64,000 bases of DNA from contig NZ_CP026100.1 in NCBI RefSeq assembly GCF_003722335.1, forward strand, positions 2,454,001 to 2,518,000, given 5' to 3'. The stretch is from Caulobacter flavus. Lineage in GTDB: Bacteria > Pseudomonadota > Alphaproteobacteria > Caulobacterales > Caulobacteraceae. Below are positions 1 to 8,724 of this stretch, in pieces. The notes beneath the pieces are model-generated. The model searched no databases. It was not told the origin of the DNA and worked only from the letters and a program-made list of their open reading frames with translations. The position numbers and the translations under genes are program-made. The number at the start of each line of letters is the position of its first letter. Positions within the stretch are counted from its first letter, which is position 1.

Positions 1-57
1 GCGGAAACAAGCGGTCCCAAACCTCTAGTACAGTGGATGCGGAGATCGCCTCGCCAG

Positions 58-1062
58 ATGGCCGAACGAGACACCAGTCGAGACATTGACGAAGCGGCGT
101 CCAACTGGACGGCGCGGCTGGATCGTGGGCCGCTGACTCCGGAGGAAGAACGGGCTTTCCAGAGCTGGCTGAAGGGGGATCCCCGCAGCCGGGGCGCGCT
201 GCTGCGCGCCCAGTCGCTGTTCATGATGAGCGAGTCCGCCCAGGCCCTGGGCGCGCACTACGACCCGGCGGACTTCGCCGAGCCGGCGGCGCCGAAGCCG
301 CGTGGGCTGTCGCGGCGCGGGGCCCTGCTGTGGGCCGGCGGCGCGGGAGCGGCCGCCTCCGTTGCGGCCCTGGCCGTGGGCGTGCCGGCGGCTGGCGCGG
401 TGACCAGCACCCGGCGCGGCGAGATCCGGCTGACCCCCTTGAAGGACGGCTCGACGGTGCTGCTCAACACCGACAGCCGCATCCGCGTCCGCTACAGTCG
501 GGGCGAGCGGTTCGTGGCCCTGCTGAAGGGCGAGGCCTATTTCTCGGTGGCGCGCGATACGCGGCCCTTCGTGGTCGAGGTCGACGGCCGCCGGCTGAGC
601 ACGACCCAGGCGGGCTTCCGGGTGCGCAAGCTGGCCGCCGATCCCGTCGATCTCTTGGTGCAGCAGGGGCGGGTGGACGTGACCATTCCCCGTCTGGCCG
701 CGCCGGCGACCAGCCTGGCCCTGGACGGCAACACCCGGCTGGTGATGGCCGATCTGGTCCCGCGCCCGCAGCCGATCACCCCGGCGGTGGTCACGCGCGA
801 GCTGGCCTGGCGCGAGGGCAAGCTGGCCTTCGAGGGCGAGAGCCTGAAGGAGGCCGCCCGCGCCTTCGCCCGCTACAGCGACACCCGCATCGAGATCGTC
901 GACCCGACCCTGGCGCGCGAGCCGGTGGCGGGCCTGTTCGCAGCCAACGACCCCGTCGGCTTCAGCCGCGCCATCGCCCGGGTGTTCGACGCCCGGCTGG
1001 ACCAGAAGGGCGACCTGGTCGTCCTGAGCCGTCCCTCGACCCCGGCGCCGGCCTCGAACTGA
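58..1062 (+). CDS. FecR-family anti-sigma factor (periplasmic signalling regulator)
   Basis: The 334-residue protein has the FecR layout. A cytoplasmic N-terminal DUF4880-like helical segment (about 8-60, with an SNW...LDRGPLTPEE pattern) is followed by one membrane segment (about 88-115), a FecR domain (about 120-215) and a C-terminal domain resembling the STN/DUF4974 fold (about 255-330). In this family the protein passes a signal from a TonB-dependent transducer to an ECF sigma factor. The next gene is such a receptor and carries an STN domain. An in-frame ATG at 37 would add seven residues; neither start has a strong ribosome binding site. Bases 2-28 read as the last codons of an upstream frame ending in TAG at 26-28, where the cognate sigma-factor gene would be expected, but too little is present to identify it. 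Confidence 0.85.
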   Translation: MAERDTSRDIDEAASNWTARLDRGPLTPEEERAFQSWLKGDPRSRGALLRAQSLFMMSESAQALGAHYDPADFAEPAAPKPRGLSRRGALLWAGGAGAAASVAALAVGVPAAGAVTSTRRGEIRLTPLKDGSTVLLNTDSRIRVRYSRGERFVALLKGEAYFSVARDTRPFVVEVDGRRLSTTQAGFRVRKLAADPVDLLVQQGRVDVTIPRLAAPATSLALDGNTRLVMADLVPRPQPITPAVVTRELAWREGKLAFEGESLKEAARAFARYSDTRIEIVDPTLAREPVAGLFAANDPVGFSRAIARVFDARLDQKGDLVVLSRPSTPAPASN

Positions 1063-1154
1063 GAAATTTTTGTGACCGGTCACGGAAGCCGCCGGTCCGG
1101 CGGCTCTCAACCCGCGACGTCGCGATCTGGGCGACGATTGGGGGCTGCCTGCCG

Positions 1155-4100
1155 ATGAATTCCCGTTACTCCATCCTCGCCTGCGGCGTCGCCGCCGTGG
1201 CGATCGCCGTCGCCTCGCAAGCCCAGGCGCAGGACCGCGACTTCGACATTCCGGCCCAGCCGGCCGTGCGCGCCATCCCCGAACTGGCCCGCCAGGGACA
1301 GGTGCAGATCGTGGCCCCGGCCCGCCTGCTGGACGGCGTGCGCACCCCGGCGGTGAAGGGCCGCATGGACGTGCGCGCGGCGCTGTCGCGGCTGATCGCC
1401 GGCACCTCGCTGCGCATCGACAGCGACGACGGCCAGGTGATCACCCTGAAGTCGGCCGGCCCGGCCGGGGCGCGGCCCTCGGCGGCGGCCGGCTCGGGCG
1501 TGGTGCGCGGCAAGGTGCTCAACACCGCCACGGGCCAGTACGTGCGCAACGCCGAGATCCGCGTCGAAGGCACGACCATCGTGGCCTTCTCGGACGACGG
1601 CGGCGACTTTCGCCTGACCGGCGTGCCGGCCGGCGATGCGGCCGTGCTGGCCAAGTACGCGGGCCTGGAGACCGCCCGCACGATCGTCACCGTCGAGTCC
1701 GGCCAGACGGCGGCGCTGAACTTCGACCTGACGGCCTACGCCGCCGCCGGCGGCGACGCCGTCGAGGCCGTGACCATCACGGCCGCCCGCGACGGCCAGG
1801 CCGCCGCGATCATGGAGCGCCGCGCCTCCACCAACGCCAAGAACGTGGTCGCCGCCGACAACTTCGGCGCCCTGACCATGGGCGACGTGGGCGAGTTCAT
1901 GAAGAACATGCCGGGCGTGTCGCTGGACTATACCGAGGTCGACGCCACGGCCGTGCGCATCGGCGGCCTGGACCCGAAGTACTCGACCTTCACCACCGAC
2001 GGCGCGCGCATGGCCACGGCCACGTCGAACAACAATTCGGGCCGTCAGAACTCGTTCGAGCAGATGTCGATCACCGGCATCGACTCCATCGAGCTGAACA
2101 ACACCCTGCAGGCCAGCATGGACGCCGACAGCCCCGGCGGCTCGATCAACCTGCGCAGCAAGTACGCCTTCCAGCGCAAGAGCCGCCTGCTACGCTTCCA
2201 GATCGGCGGCGTGGGCACGTCCGACTCCACCCTGTCGCGGCAGTACCTGCCCGACGACAAGAAGCACATGACGATCTATCCGTCGGCGCAGATCGGCTAT
2301 GGCGACGTGTTCCTGGACGGTCGCCTCGGCGTGGCGTTCAACGCCAGCTACAACGCCAACTTCGTCCAGCAGGATCGCGTCCAGACCGACTGGTCCTACC
2401 TGCCCGACGGCCGGATCCTGCCCTACCAGGTGATGTGGCGTCCGGGGCCGAAGCTGACCAGCCGCAAGGCCGCCAACCTCAGCGTCGACTACAAGATCAC
2501 CGACAAGCTGGCGCTGAGCCTGCGCAGCACCTACTCGTTCTACGACGTCGAGTACTTCAACCAGTACACCTACCTGATCTTCGGCACGACGACGGTGTCG
2601 CGGGCCACGGCCGACTCCACGCCGACCCACATCGTCGTGAACCCCAGCACGACCAACACCCGCCTGCACACCCAGTATTCGCACCGCTACGCCGGCACGC
2701 CGGCCTGGGTGTTCGCGCCGAAGCTGGAATATCGCGGCGACACCTTCGAGGCCCTGCTGAAGGCCAACTACTCCAGCTCGCAGTTCAATTTCGAGGACAA
2801 CGACCAGGGCTTCTTCGTCCGCACCGACAGCTACCTGACCCGCATCGGCTTCACGCTGGATCGCGCGTCGGAGGACAGCAACGCCTGGACGATCAAGCAG
2901 ACGGCCGGCCGCTCGTGGAGCGACCCGGCCAACTTCAACCGCGACGACGACATCGGCAACAACATCCGCACGTCGCAGTCGAACGCCAACAACCAGATGT
3001 ACGGCGTCAATCTGGACCTGAAGAAGCAGCTGGCCATCGGCGACGTGCAGGTCAAGCTGCTGGGCGGCGCGGCCTTCCGCACCAACGTCTGGAAGACCAA
3101 CGAAGGCTCGTACAAGCAATTCCAGTACGTCGGCCCGACGGGCGACCTGACCCAGAAGGCGCCCGAGGCCGTCATCCCGTGGACGCAGAACTACCAGTTC
3201 AAGATCCACGGCTTCGACGCCGGCAACATGAACGACCAGGGCTGGCGGGCGGACAACAACTACGCCGTCTATGACATCTACCAGGCCCATCCCGAGTACT
3301 TCGTGCCCGACACGGTGGGCAACCTGAAGCGCCAGCTGGATAACAACAAGAAGATCGGCGAGGAGGTCAGCGCCGCCTATGTCGAGGCCCAGCCGCGCCT
3401 GGGCAAGGCCCAGTTCGACCTCGGCCTGCGCTACGAGAAGACCAAGACCCAGGCCCGCGTCGCCGACATCCGCTCGGCCAAGGAAGTGACCGCCGCGGGC
3501 CTGTCGACCAGCACCGTCGAGGGGCTGATGTACCAGTACCGCAACGGGACCTACACGACCCGCGAGGGCGAGTACGACGACTGGTTCCTGAGCGGCGGCG
3601 TCAAGTACGACTTCAACAAGCGGCTGGTGGGCCAGCTGGCCTTCAGCCAGTCGATCCTGCGTCCCGACTACGGCAACCTGGGCGGCGTGGTCGCGGTCGA
3701 CGACAACAACCTGATCGTCACCGTGCCCAACCCGCTGCTCAGGCCCGAGCACTCGACCAAGTACTACGCCAGCCTGCTGTACTATCTGGAGCCGTCGGGC
3801 GTGGTCGGGATCTCGGCCTACCAGCTGGACGTCAAGGACATGCAGGTCACCGGCATCACCGTCGATCCCGAGGACGTCGGCTACAATCCGGGCGACTACG
3901 CCGGCTACACCTTCCGCAGCGCCCAGAACCTGCCGGGCACCAGCACCAACAAGGGGATCACGCTGGAGTATGACCAGCAGCTGAACTTCCTGCCGGGCGC
4001 GTGGCGGGGCCTTGGTCTGCGGGCCTCGGTCACCAAGATCGATCCCGACGGCGAGCGCGTGAACCTGCCCAAGACCTCGGCCAATTGGGGCCTGCGCTAC

Positions 4101-4391
4101 AGCTACGGCAAGTTCGACCTGCAGCTGACCGGCAACTGGCAGGACTCCTACCGGACCAGCGCGCTCAGCAACACGCCGACCACGGCCAACAACGGCATCC
4201 TCTACCGCGCCGAGCGCCAGCTGTGGAACGTCAGCGCCAGCTACAAGATCAACAAGCGCTTCGAGGTCATGCTGGCCGGCCGCAACATCTTCAACGAGCC
4301 GGACATCGTCTATTCGAACGTCCGCAGCCGGGTGCAGCAGTACAGCATCTACGGCTCGATGTGGAACGTGGGCCTGAAGGGCGTCTTCTAG
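1155..4391 (+). CDS. TonB-dependent receptor with N-terminal STN signalling domain
   Basis: The 1078-residue outer-membrane receptor has a signal peptide (1-26, ending SQAQAQ) and an STN (secretin/TonB N-terminus) domain at about 30-98. A carboxypeptidase-regulatory-like beta domain (about 115-200), a plug (about 215-340, with the VRIGGLDPKYSTF and SPGGSINL blocks) and a beta barrel ending in phenylalanine follow. The STN domain marks it as a transducer as well as a transporter, matching the FecR gene 92 bp upstream. The downstream Tat-exported phosphatase suggests that the ligand could be a phosphoester or nucleotide. That is inference from context; the barrel does not reveal the substrate. 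The start is the ATG that opens the signal peptide. Confidence 0.9.
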   Translation: MNSRYSILACGVAAVAIAVASQAQAQDRDFDIPAQPAVRAIPELARQGQVQIVAPARLLDGVRTPAVKGRMDVRAALSRLIAGTSLRIDSDDGQVITLKSAGPAGARPSAAAGSGVVRGKVLNTATGQYVRNAEIRVEGTTIVAFSDDGGDFRLTGVPAGDAAVLAKYAGLETARTIVTVESGQTAALNFDLTAYAAAGGDAVEAVTITAARDGQAAAIMERRASTNAKNVVAADNFGALTMGDVGEFMKNMPGVSLDYTEVDATAVRIGGLDPKYSTFTTDGARMATATSNNNSGRQNSFEQMSITGIDSIELNNTLQASMDADSPGGSINLRSKYAFQRKSRLLRFQIGGVGTSDSTLSRQYLPDDKKHMTIYPSAQIGYGDVFLDGRLGVAFNASYNANFVQQDRVQTDWSYLPDGRILPYQVMWRPGPKLTSRKAANLSVDYKITDKLALSLRSTYSFYDVEYFNQYTYLIFGTTTVSRATADSTPTHIVVNPSTTNTRLHTQYSHRYAGTPAWVFAPKLEYRGDTFEALLKANYSSSQFNFEDNDQGFFVRTDSYLTRIGFTLDRASEDSNAWTIKQTAGRSWSDPANFNRDDDIGNNIRTSQSNANNQMYGVNLDLKKQLAIGDVQVKLLGGAAFRTNVWKTNEGSYKQFQYVGPTGDLTQKAPEAVIPWTQNYQFKIHGFDAGNMNDQGWRADNNYAVYDIYQAHPEYFVPDTVGNLKRQLDNNKKIGEEVSAAYVEAQPRLGKAQFDLGLRYEKTKTQARVADIRSAKEVTAAGLSTSTVEGLMYQYRNGTYTTREGEYDDWFLSGGVKYDFNKRLVGQLAFSQSILRPDYGNLGGVVAVDDNNLIVTVPNPLLRPEHSTKYYASLLYYLEPSGVVGISAYQLDVKDMQVTGITVDPEDVGYNPGDYAGYTFRSAQNLPGTSTNKGITLEYDQQLNFLPGAWRGLGLRASVTKIDPDGERVNLPKTSANWGLRYSYGKFDLQLTGNWQDSYRTSALSNTPTTANNGILYRAERQLWNVSASYKINKRFEVMLAGRNIFNEPDIVYSNVRSRVQQYSIYGSMWNVGLKGVF

Positions 4392-4406
4392 GCGCCAAAG
4401 GCCCCC

Positions 4407-4441
4407 GGCGGTCGCGTTTCCCTCCCCTTGGCGCGACCGCC
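4407..4441 (+). terminator. Strong hairpin between receptor and phosphatase genes (terminator or attenuator)
   Basis: A perfect 10-bp inverted repeat (GGCGGTCGCG at 4407-4416, CGCGACCGCC at 4432-4441) has a 15-nt loop and is followed by a pyrimidine stretch (gcccttcttcttcc). It starts 16 bp after the receptor stop. The T-tract is broken, so partial termination or mRNA stabilisation that lowers phosphatase expression relative to the receptor is as likely as full termination. Confidence 0.5.
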
Positions 4442-4492
4442 GCCCTTCTTCTTCCGACATTTCCTTCTCAACGCACCGAAGAGGTCGTTCCC

Positions 4493-6118
4493 GTGGTTCT
4501 GCACATCGATCGCCGCAGCCTGGTGCTGGGCGGCCTGGGCGTGGGCGCCCTGACCCTGCCGGCCGGCCGCGCGGCCGCCAGGCAGCTGCTGGGCGCCAGC
4601 GGCTTCACCCACAGCGTCGCCAGCGGCGAGCCGGGGGCCGACGCCATGCTGCTGTGGACGCGCTACGTCCCGGCCGGCGACGGCGTGATCACGCTGCAGG
4701 CCGAGGTGGCCCTGGACCAGGCGTTCACCAAGGTGGTGTCCGGCGGCGTGGTGCGCACCGGCGCCTATCGCGACTGGACGGCCAAGGTGACGGTCGACGG
4801 GCTCAAGCCCGGCACGGTCTACTGGTACCGCTTCGTGGCGCCGGACGGCTCGAAGTCGCCGGTCGGCCGCACCAAGACCCTGCCGGTCGGGCCGGTGTCG
4901 CGCTTCGGCCTGGCGGTGTTCTCGTGCTCGAACCTGCCCAACGGCTACTTCAACGCCTATGGCCACGCCGCCGCCCGCCAGGACCTGGACCTGTGGCTGC
5001 ACACCGGCGACTACATCTACGAGTACGGCGTGGGCTCGACCCGGGACGGCGACTGGGCCGACGGCCGCAAGGAACAGCTGCTGCCCGGCCACGAGATCCT
5101 GGCCGTCGCCGACTACCGCCTGCGCTACGCCAGCTATCGCGCCGATCCCGACCTGCAACGCCTGCACCAGATGGCGCCGATGGTGGCCCTGTGGGACGAC
5201 CACGAGTCGGCCAACGACAGCTGGGAAGGCGGGGCCCAGAACCATCAGCCCGACAAGGAAGGCGACTGGAACGTGCGCCGCGCGGCGGCCATGCAGGTCT
5301 ATCGCGAGTGGATGCCGGTCTCGGACGAGCCGTGGAAGGCCTATTCGCTCGGCGCCCTGGCGACGCTTTACCGCACGGAATCGCGTCTCCTGGGGCGCAC
5401 CCGGCCCGCCGACCTCGGCGCGGCGTTCAAGGCCGCCGATCCCGACGCGGCGCTGAAGGCGTTCCGCGACGGGGCCTGGCGTGATCCCTCGGCGACGATG
5501 CTGGGCTCGACCCAGGAAAGCTGGCTGGCGCACGAGATGAAGGCGAGCGCCAAGGCCTGGCAGCTGGTCGGCATGGGCACGATCCTTGGCCGCACCGTGA
5601 TGCCCAGGGACGCCGTCGACTGGCTGCGGCCCGAGGTCAACGACAAGAAGGTCGCCGGCTATCGCAACAACATCCGCGCCGCCCAGGCCGGGGTGCCGAT
5701 GTGGATGGACCGCTGGGACGGCTATCCCGCCGCCCGCTCGCGCCTGCTGAAGGCCGCCCAGGCGGCCGACGCCGACCTCGTCATGCTGTCGGGCGACAGC
5801 CACAACGCCTGGGCCTACGGCCTGGTCGAGGACGGCCGTCCGGTCGGGGTGGAGTTCGCCGGCCAGGCGGTCACCTCCAACGGCATGGAAGGCGACATGG
5901 GCGCCGACCCCAGGATCGTGGCCCAGGGCTTCATGGCCGCCAATCCCGAGCTGAAGTGGGCCGACACCAGCCGGCGCGGCTACATGATGATCGAGGTGAC
6001 GCCCAGGAGCGTGACCGGCGAGTGGCTGTTCCTCAGGACGGTCAAGGCGCGCTCGACGGAGCTGGCCGGCAGCCACCGCATGCGGGTCGATCGCGGGCGG
6101 CGGGCTTTCGCCGTCTAG
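4493..6118 (+). CDS. PhoD-like alkaline phosphatase/phosphodiesterase, Tat-exported
   Basis: The 541-residue secreted metallophosphoesterase of the PhoD family hydrolyses phosphate mono/diesters in the periplasm or outside the cell. The GTG start follows an AAGAGG box by about 8 nt. The N-terminus carries a twin-arginine-type signal (DRRSLVLGG then a hydrophobic run). A PhoD N-terminal beta domain (about 30-125, with SVASGEPGADAMLLWTRY) precedes the metallophosphatase domain. Metal and active-site blocks are visible as FSCSN, HTGDYIYEYG, ALWDDHE and LSGDSHN. It lies 101 bp after the TonB receptor on the same strand, so it is probably co-expressed to release the receptor's ligand or inorganic phosphate. 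Its stop codon overlaps the stop of the convergent kinase gene by three bases. Confidence 0.9.
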   Translation: MVLHIDRRSLVLGGLGVGALTLPAGRAAARQLLGASGFTHSVASGEPGADAMLLWTRYVPAGDGVITLQAEVALDQAFTKVVSGGVVRTGAYRDWTAKVTVDGLKPGTVYWYRFVAPDGSKSPVGRTKTLPVGPVSRFGLAVFSCSNLPNGYFNAYGHAAARQDLDLWLHTGDYIYEYGVGSTRDGDWADGRKEQLLPGHEILAVADYRLRYASYRADPDLQRLHQMAPMVALWDDHESANDSWEGGAQNHQPDKEGDWNVRRAAAMQVYREWMPVSDEPWKAYSLGALATLYRTESRLLGRTRPADLGAAFKAADPDAALKAFRDGAWRDPSATMLGSTQESWLAHEMKASAKAWQLVGMGTILGRTVMPRDAVDWLRPEVNDKKVAGYRNNIRAAQAGVPMWMDRWDGYPAARSRLLKAAQAADADLVMLSGDSHNAWAYGLVEDGRPVGVEFAGQAVTSNGMEGDMGADPRIVAQGFMAANPELKWADTSRRGYMMIEVTPRSVTGEWLFLRTVKARSTELAGSHRMRVDRGRRAFAV

Positions 6119-8595
6119 ACGGGCGTGCGCAGCATCCGGTCGACCCGGGCGGCCAGGTCCGACACCGCGAAGGGCTTGGTCAGCACCTCCATGCCCGGCT
6201 GGATGTGGCCGTGGTTGAGGGCGGCGTTCTCGGCGTAGCCGGTGATGAACATCACCTTCAGCCCGGGCCGCAGGGTCCGGGCGGCGTCGGCGACCTGGCG
6301 GCCATTGAGGCCGCCGGGCAGGCCGACGTCGGTGATCAGGAGGTCGAAGCGGGCGTTGGACTGCAGCAGGCGCAGGCCCGCCGGACCGTCGGCGGCCTCG
6401 GCGCAGGCGTAGCCCAGCTCCTGCAGCGCATCGACGATCAGCATGCGGACGGTCGGCTCGTCGTCGACCACCAGCACCGTCTCGCCGGCCGCCGCCGGGG
6501 CGGGCAGCACGGCATGGACGTCGTCCTGCGGCGCGGCCTCCTCGCCGAAGTGGCGCGGCAGGTAGATGCAGACCATCGTGCCCTGGCCGATCTCGGAATA
6601 GATCCGCACGTGGCCGTGCGACTGGCGGGCGAAGCCGTAGACCATGGACAGGCCCAGGCCGGTGCCTTCGCCCATCGGCTTGGTGGTGAAGAACGGGTCG
6701 AAGACGCGGTCCTGGATCGACTTGTCCATGCCCACGCCCGTGTCGCTGACGCAGACGGTGACGTACTGGCCCGGCTCCATGCCGCGCTCGTCGGCGGCGC
6801 GGCGGTCGAGCCACTTGTTGCCCGTCTCGATGGTGATGCGGCCGCCGTCGGGCATGGCGTCGCGGGCGTTGATGCAGAGGTTGAGGAGGGCGTTCTCCAG
6901 CTGGTTGTCGTCGACCAGGGTGGGCCACAGGCCCGCGGCGGCGACGGTCTCGACCTTGATCGACGGACCGACCGTGCGGCGCACCAGCTCGACGAGGTCG
7001 GCCATCAGCCGGTTGATGACGATCGGTTTGGGCGACAGGGTCTGGCGGCGCGAGAACGCCAGCAGGCGATGGGTGAGGGCGGCCGCCCGGCGGGCCGCGC
7101 CCTGGCCAGCGGCCAGGTACTTCTCGACGTCGCGCGAGCGGCCCTGCGACAGGCGCGTGCCGATCATCTCGAACGAGCCGGAGATGCCCGACAGCAGGTT
7201 GTTGAAATCGTGGGCCAGGCCGCCGGTCAGCTGGCCGACGGCCTCCATCTTCTGGGCTTGCCGCAGGGCCTCCTCGGCCTCGCGCAGGCGGTCCTGTTCC
7301 TCCAGGCGCTCGGTGACGTCGTAGACGAACTGGTAGGCGCCGGTCTGCGCGCCCATGTCGTCGCGCAGCACCCCGAACCGCATCTCGTAGAAGCGGCGGT
7401 AGCGGCCGGGGTCGCCATAGGCCTCGACCTGGACGAACTCCTCGCCGGCCAGGGCCCGCGCCCAGACCGCGCGGACCTGCTCGCGGTTGTCCGGTTGCTC
7501 GTCGAGCAGGTCGAGCATGCTGTCGCCCACCCGGGGCGCGACGCCGAACACCCGCTCGAACTCGCCGGCCGCGGCGCTGTTGATGGCCAGCCAGCGGAAG
7601 TCCTTGTCGGCGACCTGGATGAAGGCGTTGGCGCCCTCCATGGCGTCGGCCAGCACCCGTCGCTCGGCCAGGGCCGAGGCCACGCGCTGCTCCAGGGTCT
7701 CGTTCAGCTGGCGCAAGGCGAGTTCCGCGCGGCGGCGCTCGGTGATGTCCTGGAACAGCACCGCCACCTGCTTGCGCTCGGGGGGCTCGATGCGGAACGA
7801 CGACAGCGACAGATAGCGGCCGGTGGCCACCAGCTCCTGCTCGAAACGGATCGGCTGGCCGGTGCGCAGGACGTGGCCGTAGCGCGCCACCCAGGCGTCG
7901 GCCTCGTCCGGCACCATCTCGCGCAACTTCTGTCCGACGACGTCGGGGATGCCGGCGTGGCGAGCGTAGGCGGCGTTGGCGTCGACGTGGACGTAGTCGC
8001 TGTCGGGGCCGTGCGGCCCGTCGAGGAATTCGATGACGCAGAAGCCCTCGTCCATCGAGTCGAACAGGGTGCGGTACTTGCGCTCGCTGTCTGCGCTGGC
8101 CTGCAGCGACAGGCGCAGGTCCAACTGGCTCATCACCTGGCGGGCCAGAACCTGCAGCGTCCGTTGCTGCAGGGGCGAGAGGACCTTGGGCGCGGTGTCG
8201 AGCACGCACAGCGTGCCGATCGGCAAGCCCTCGGCGGTCTTCAGCAGGGCGCCGGCGTAGAAGCGCAGGTGCGGCTCGCCGGTGACCAGCGGGTTGCAGT
8301 CGAAGCGGTGGTCGCGCGTGGCGTCCGCCACGAGCAGGAAATCGTCCTCGAGGATCGCCTTGGCGCAGAACGAGCTTTCCAGCGGCGTCTCGCGCACCCC
8401 CAGGCCCACCTCGGCCTTGAAGAACTGGCGATGCTCGTCGATCAGGTTGACGACCGCGATCGGGGTTTCGCAGATCTCGGCCGCCAGCGCGGCGATCTCG
8501 TCGAAGGCGGCTTCGCGCGGCGTATCGAGGATGTCGTAACGACGGAGCGCCGCGAGGCGGCGGACCTCGCGTTCCGACGGGTCGGCGGCATGCAT
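6115..8595 (-). CDS. Cytoplasmic GAF-PAS-PAS hybrid sensor histidine kinase
   Basis: The 826-residue hybrid kinase has no transmembrane segment. Domain order is an N-terminal GAF domain (about 15-165, beginning with the typical LRRYDILDTPREAAFD block), two PAS domains (about 170-290 and 310-430) and a HisKA domain with phospho-acceptor His near residue 462 (LAHDFNN). An HATPase_c domain (NARDAMPDGG, GVGMDKS, GTGLGLSM motifs) and a receiver with phospho-acceptor Asp near residue 756 (LLITDVGLP) complete it. The GAF domain suggests sensing of a small soluble or redox signal, but the ligand is not evident. No partner response regulator is adjacent, so the attached receiver may pass phosphate to a phosphotransferase elsewhere. 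It converges tail-to-tail with the phosphatase gene. Confidence 0.92.
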   Translation of the reverse strand: MHAADPSEREVRRLAALRRYDILDTPREAAFDEIAALAAEICETPIAVVNLIDEHRQFFKAEVGLGVRETPLESSFCAKAILEDDFLLVADATRDHRFDCNPLVTGEPHLRFYAGALLKTAEGLPIGTLCVLDTAPKVLSPLQQRTLQVLARQVMSQLDLRLSLQASADSERKYRTLFDSMDEGFCVIEFLDGPHGPDSDYVHVDANAAYARHAGIPDVVGQKLREMVPDEADAWVARYGHVLRTGQPIRFEQELVATGRYLSLSSFRIEPPERKQVAVLFQDITERRRAELALRQLNETLEQRVASALAERRVLADAMEGANAFIQVADKDFRWLAINSAAAGEFERVFGVAPRVGDSMLDLLDEQPDNREQVRAVWARALAGEEFVQVEAYGDPGRYRRFYEMRFGVLRDDMGAQTGAYQFVYDVTERLEEQDRLREAEEALRQAQKMEAVGQLTGGLAHDFNNLLSGISGSFEMIGTRLSQGRSRDVEKYLAAGQGAARRAAALTHRLLAFSRRQTLSPKPIVINRLMADLVELVRRTVGPSIKVETVAAAGLWPTLVDDNQLENALLNLCINARDAMPDGGRITIETGNKWLDRRAADERGMEPGQYVTVCVSDTGVGMDKSIQDRVFDPFFTTKPMGEGTGLGLSMVYGFARQSHGHVRIYSEIGQGTMVCIYLPRHFGEEAAPQDDVHAVLPAPAAAGETVLVVDDEPTVRMLIVDALQELGYACAEAADGPAGLRLLQSNARFDLLITDVGLPGGLNGRQVADAARTLRPGLKVMFITGYAENAALNHGHIQPGMEVLTKPFAVSDLAARVDRMLRTPV

Positions 8596-8724
8596 GCGAA
8601 CTTAAGGCCCCCCGACCCAGGCTACGTCGGAATCCCGACGCACGTGCGCGGGTTCAGACGCTTAGACGCATGGCGCGTTCAACGGTTCCACGCAAGCAAG
8701 GCCAAGCTTGTGGACGGGAGGCGG

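Noticed and set aside
2..28. Eight codons ending in TAG as the end of an ECF sigma factor gene
   Set aside because: Position fits a sigma/FecR operon, but eight codons carry no identifying motif; left as a note only.
2190..8209. Very long open frames on the minus strand opposite the TonB receptor and phosphatase genes
   Set aside because: They are antisense shadows of real genes: composition is dominated by Arg/Gly/Ala/Pro/Val, no domains are visible, and the plus-strand products have clear motifs. High GC removes stop codons from opposite frames.
8596..8724. Possible terminator (CGTCGG/CCGACG stem) between the kinase and EAL genes
   Set aside because: Only a 6-bp stem with no T-tract on either strand; too weak to annotate.
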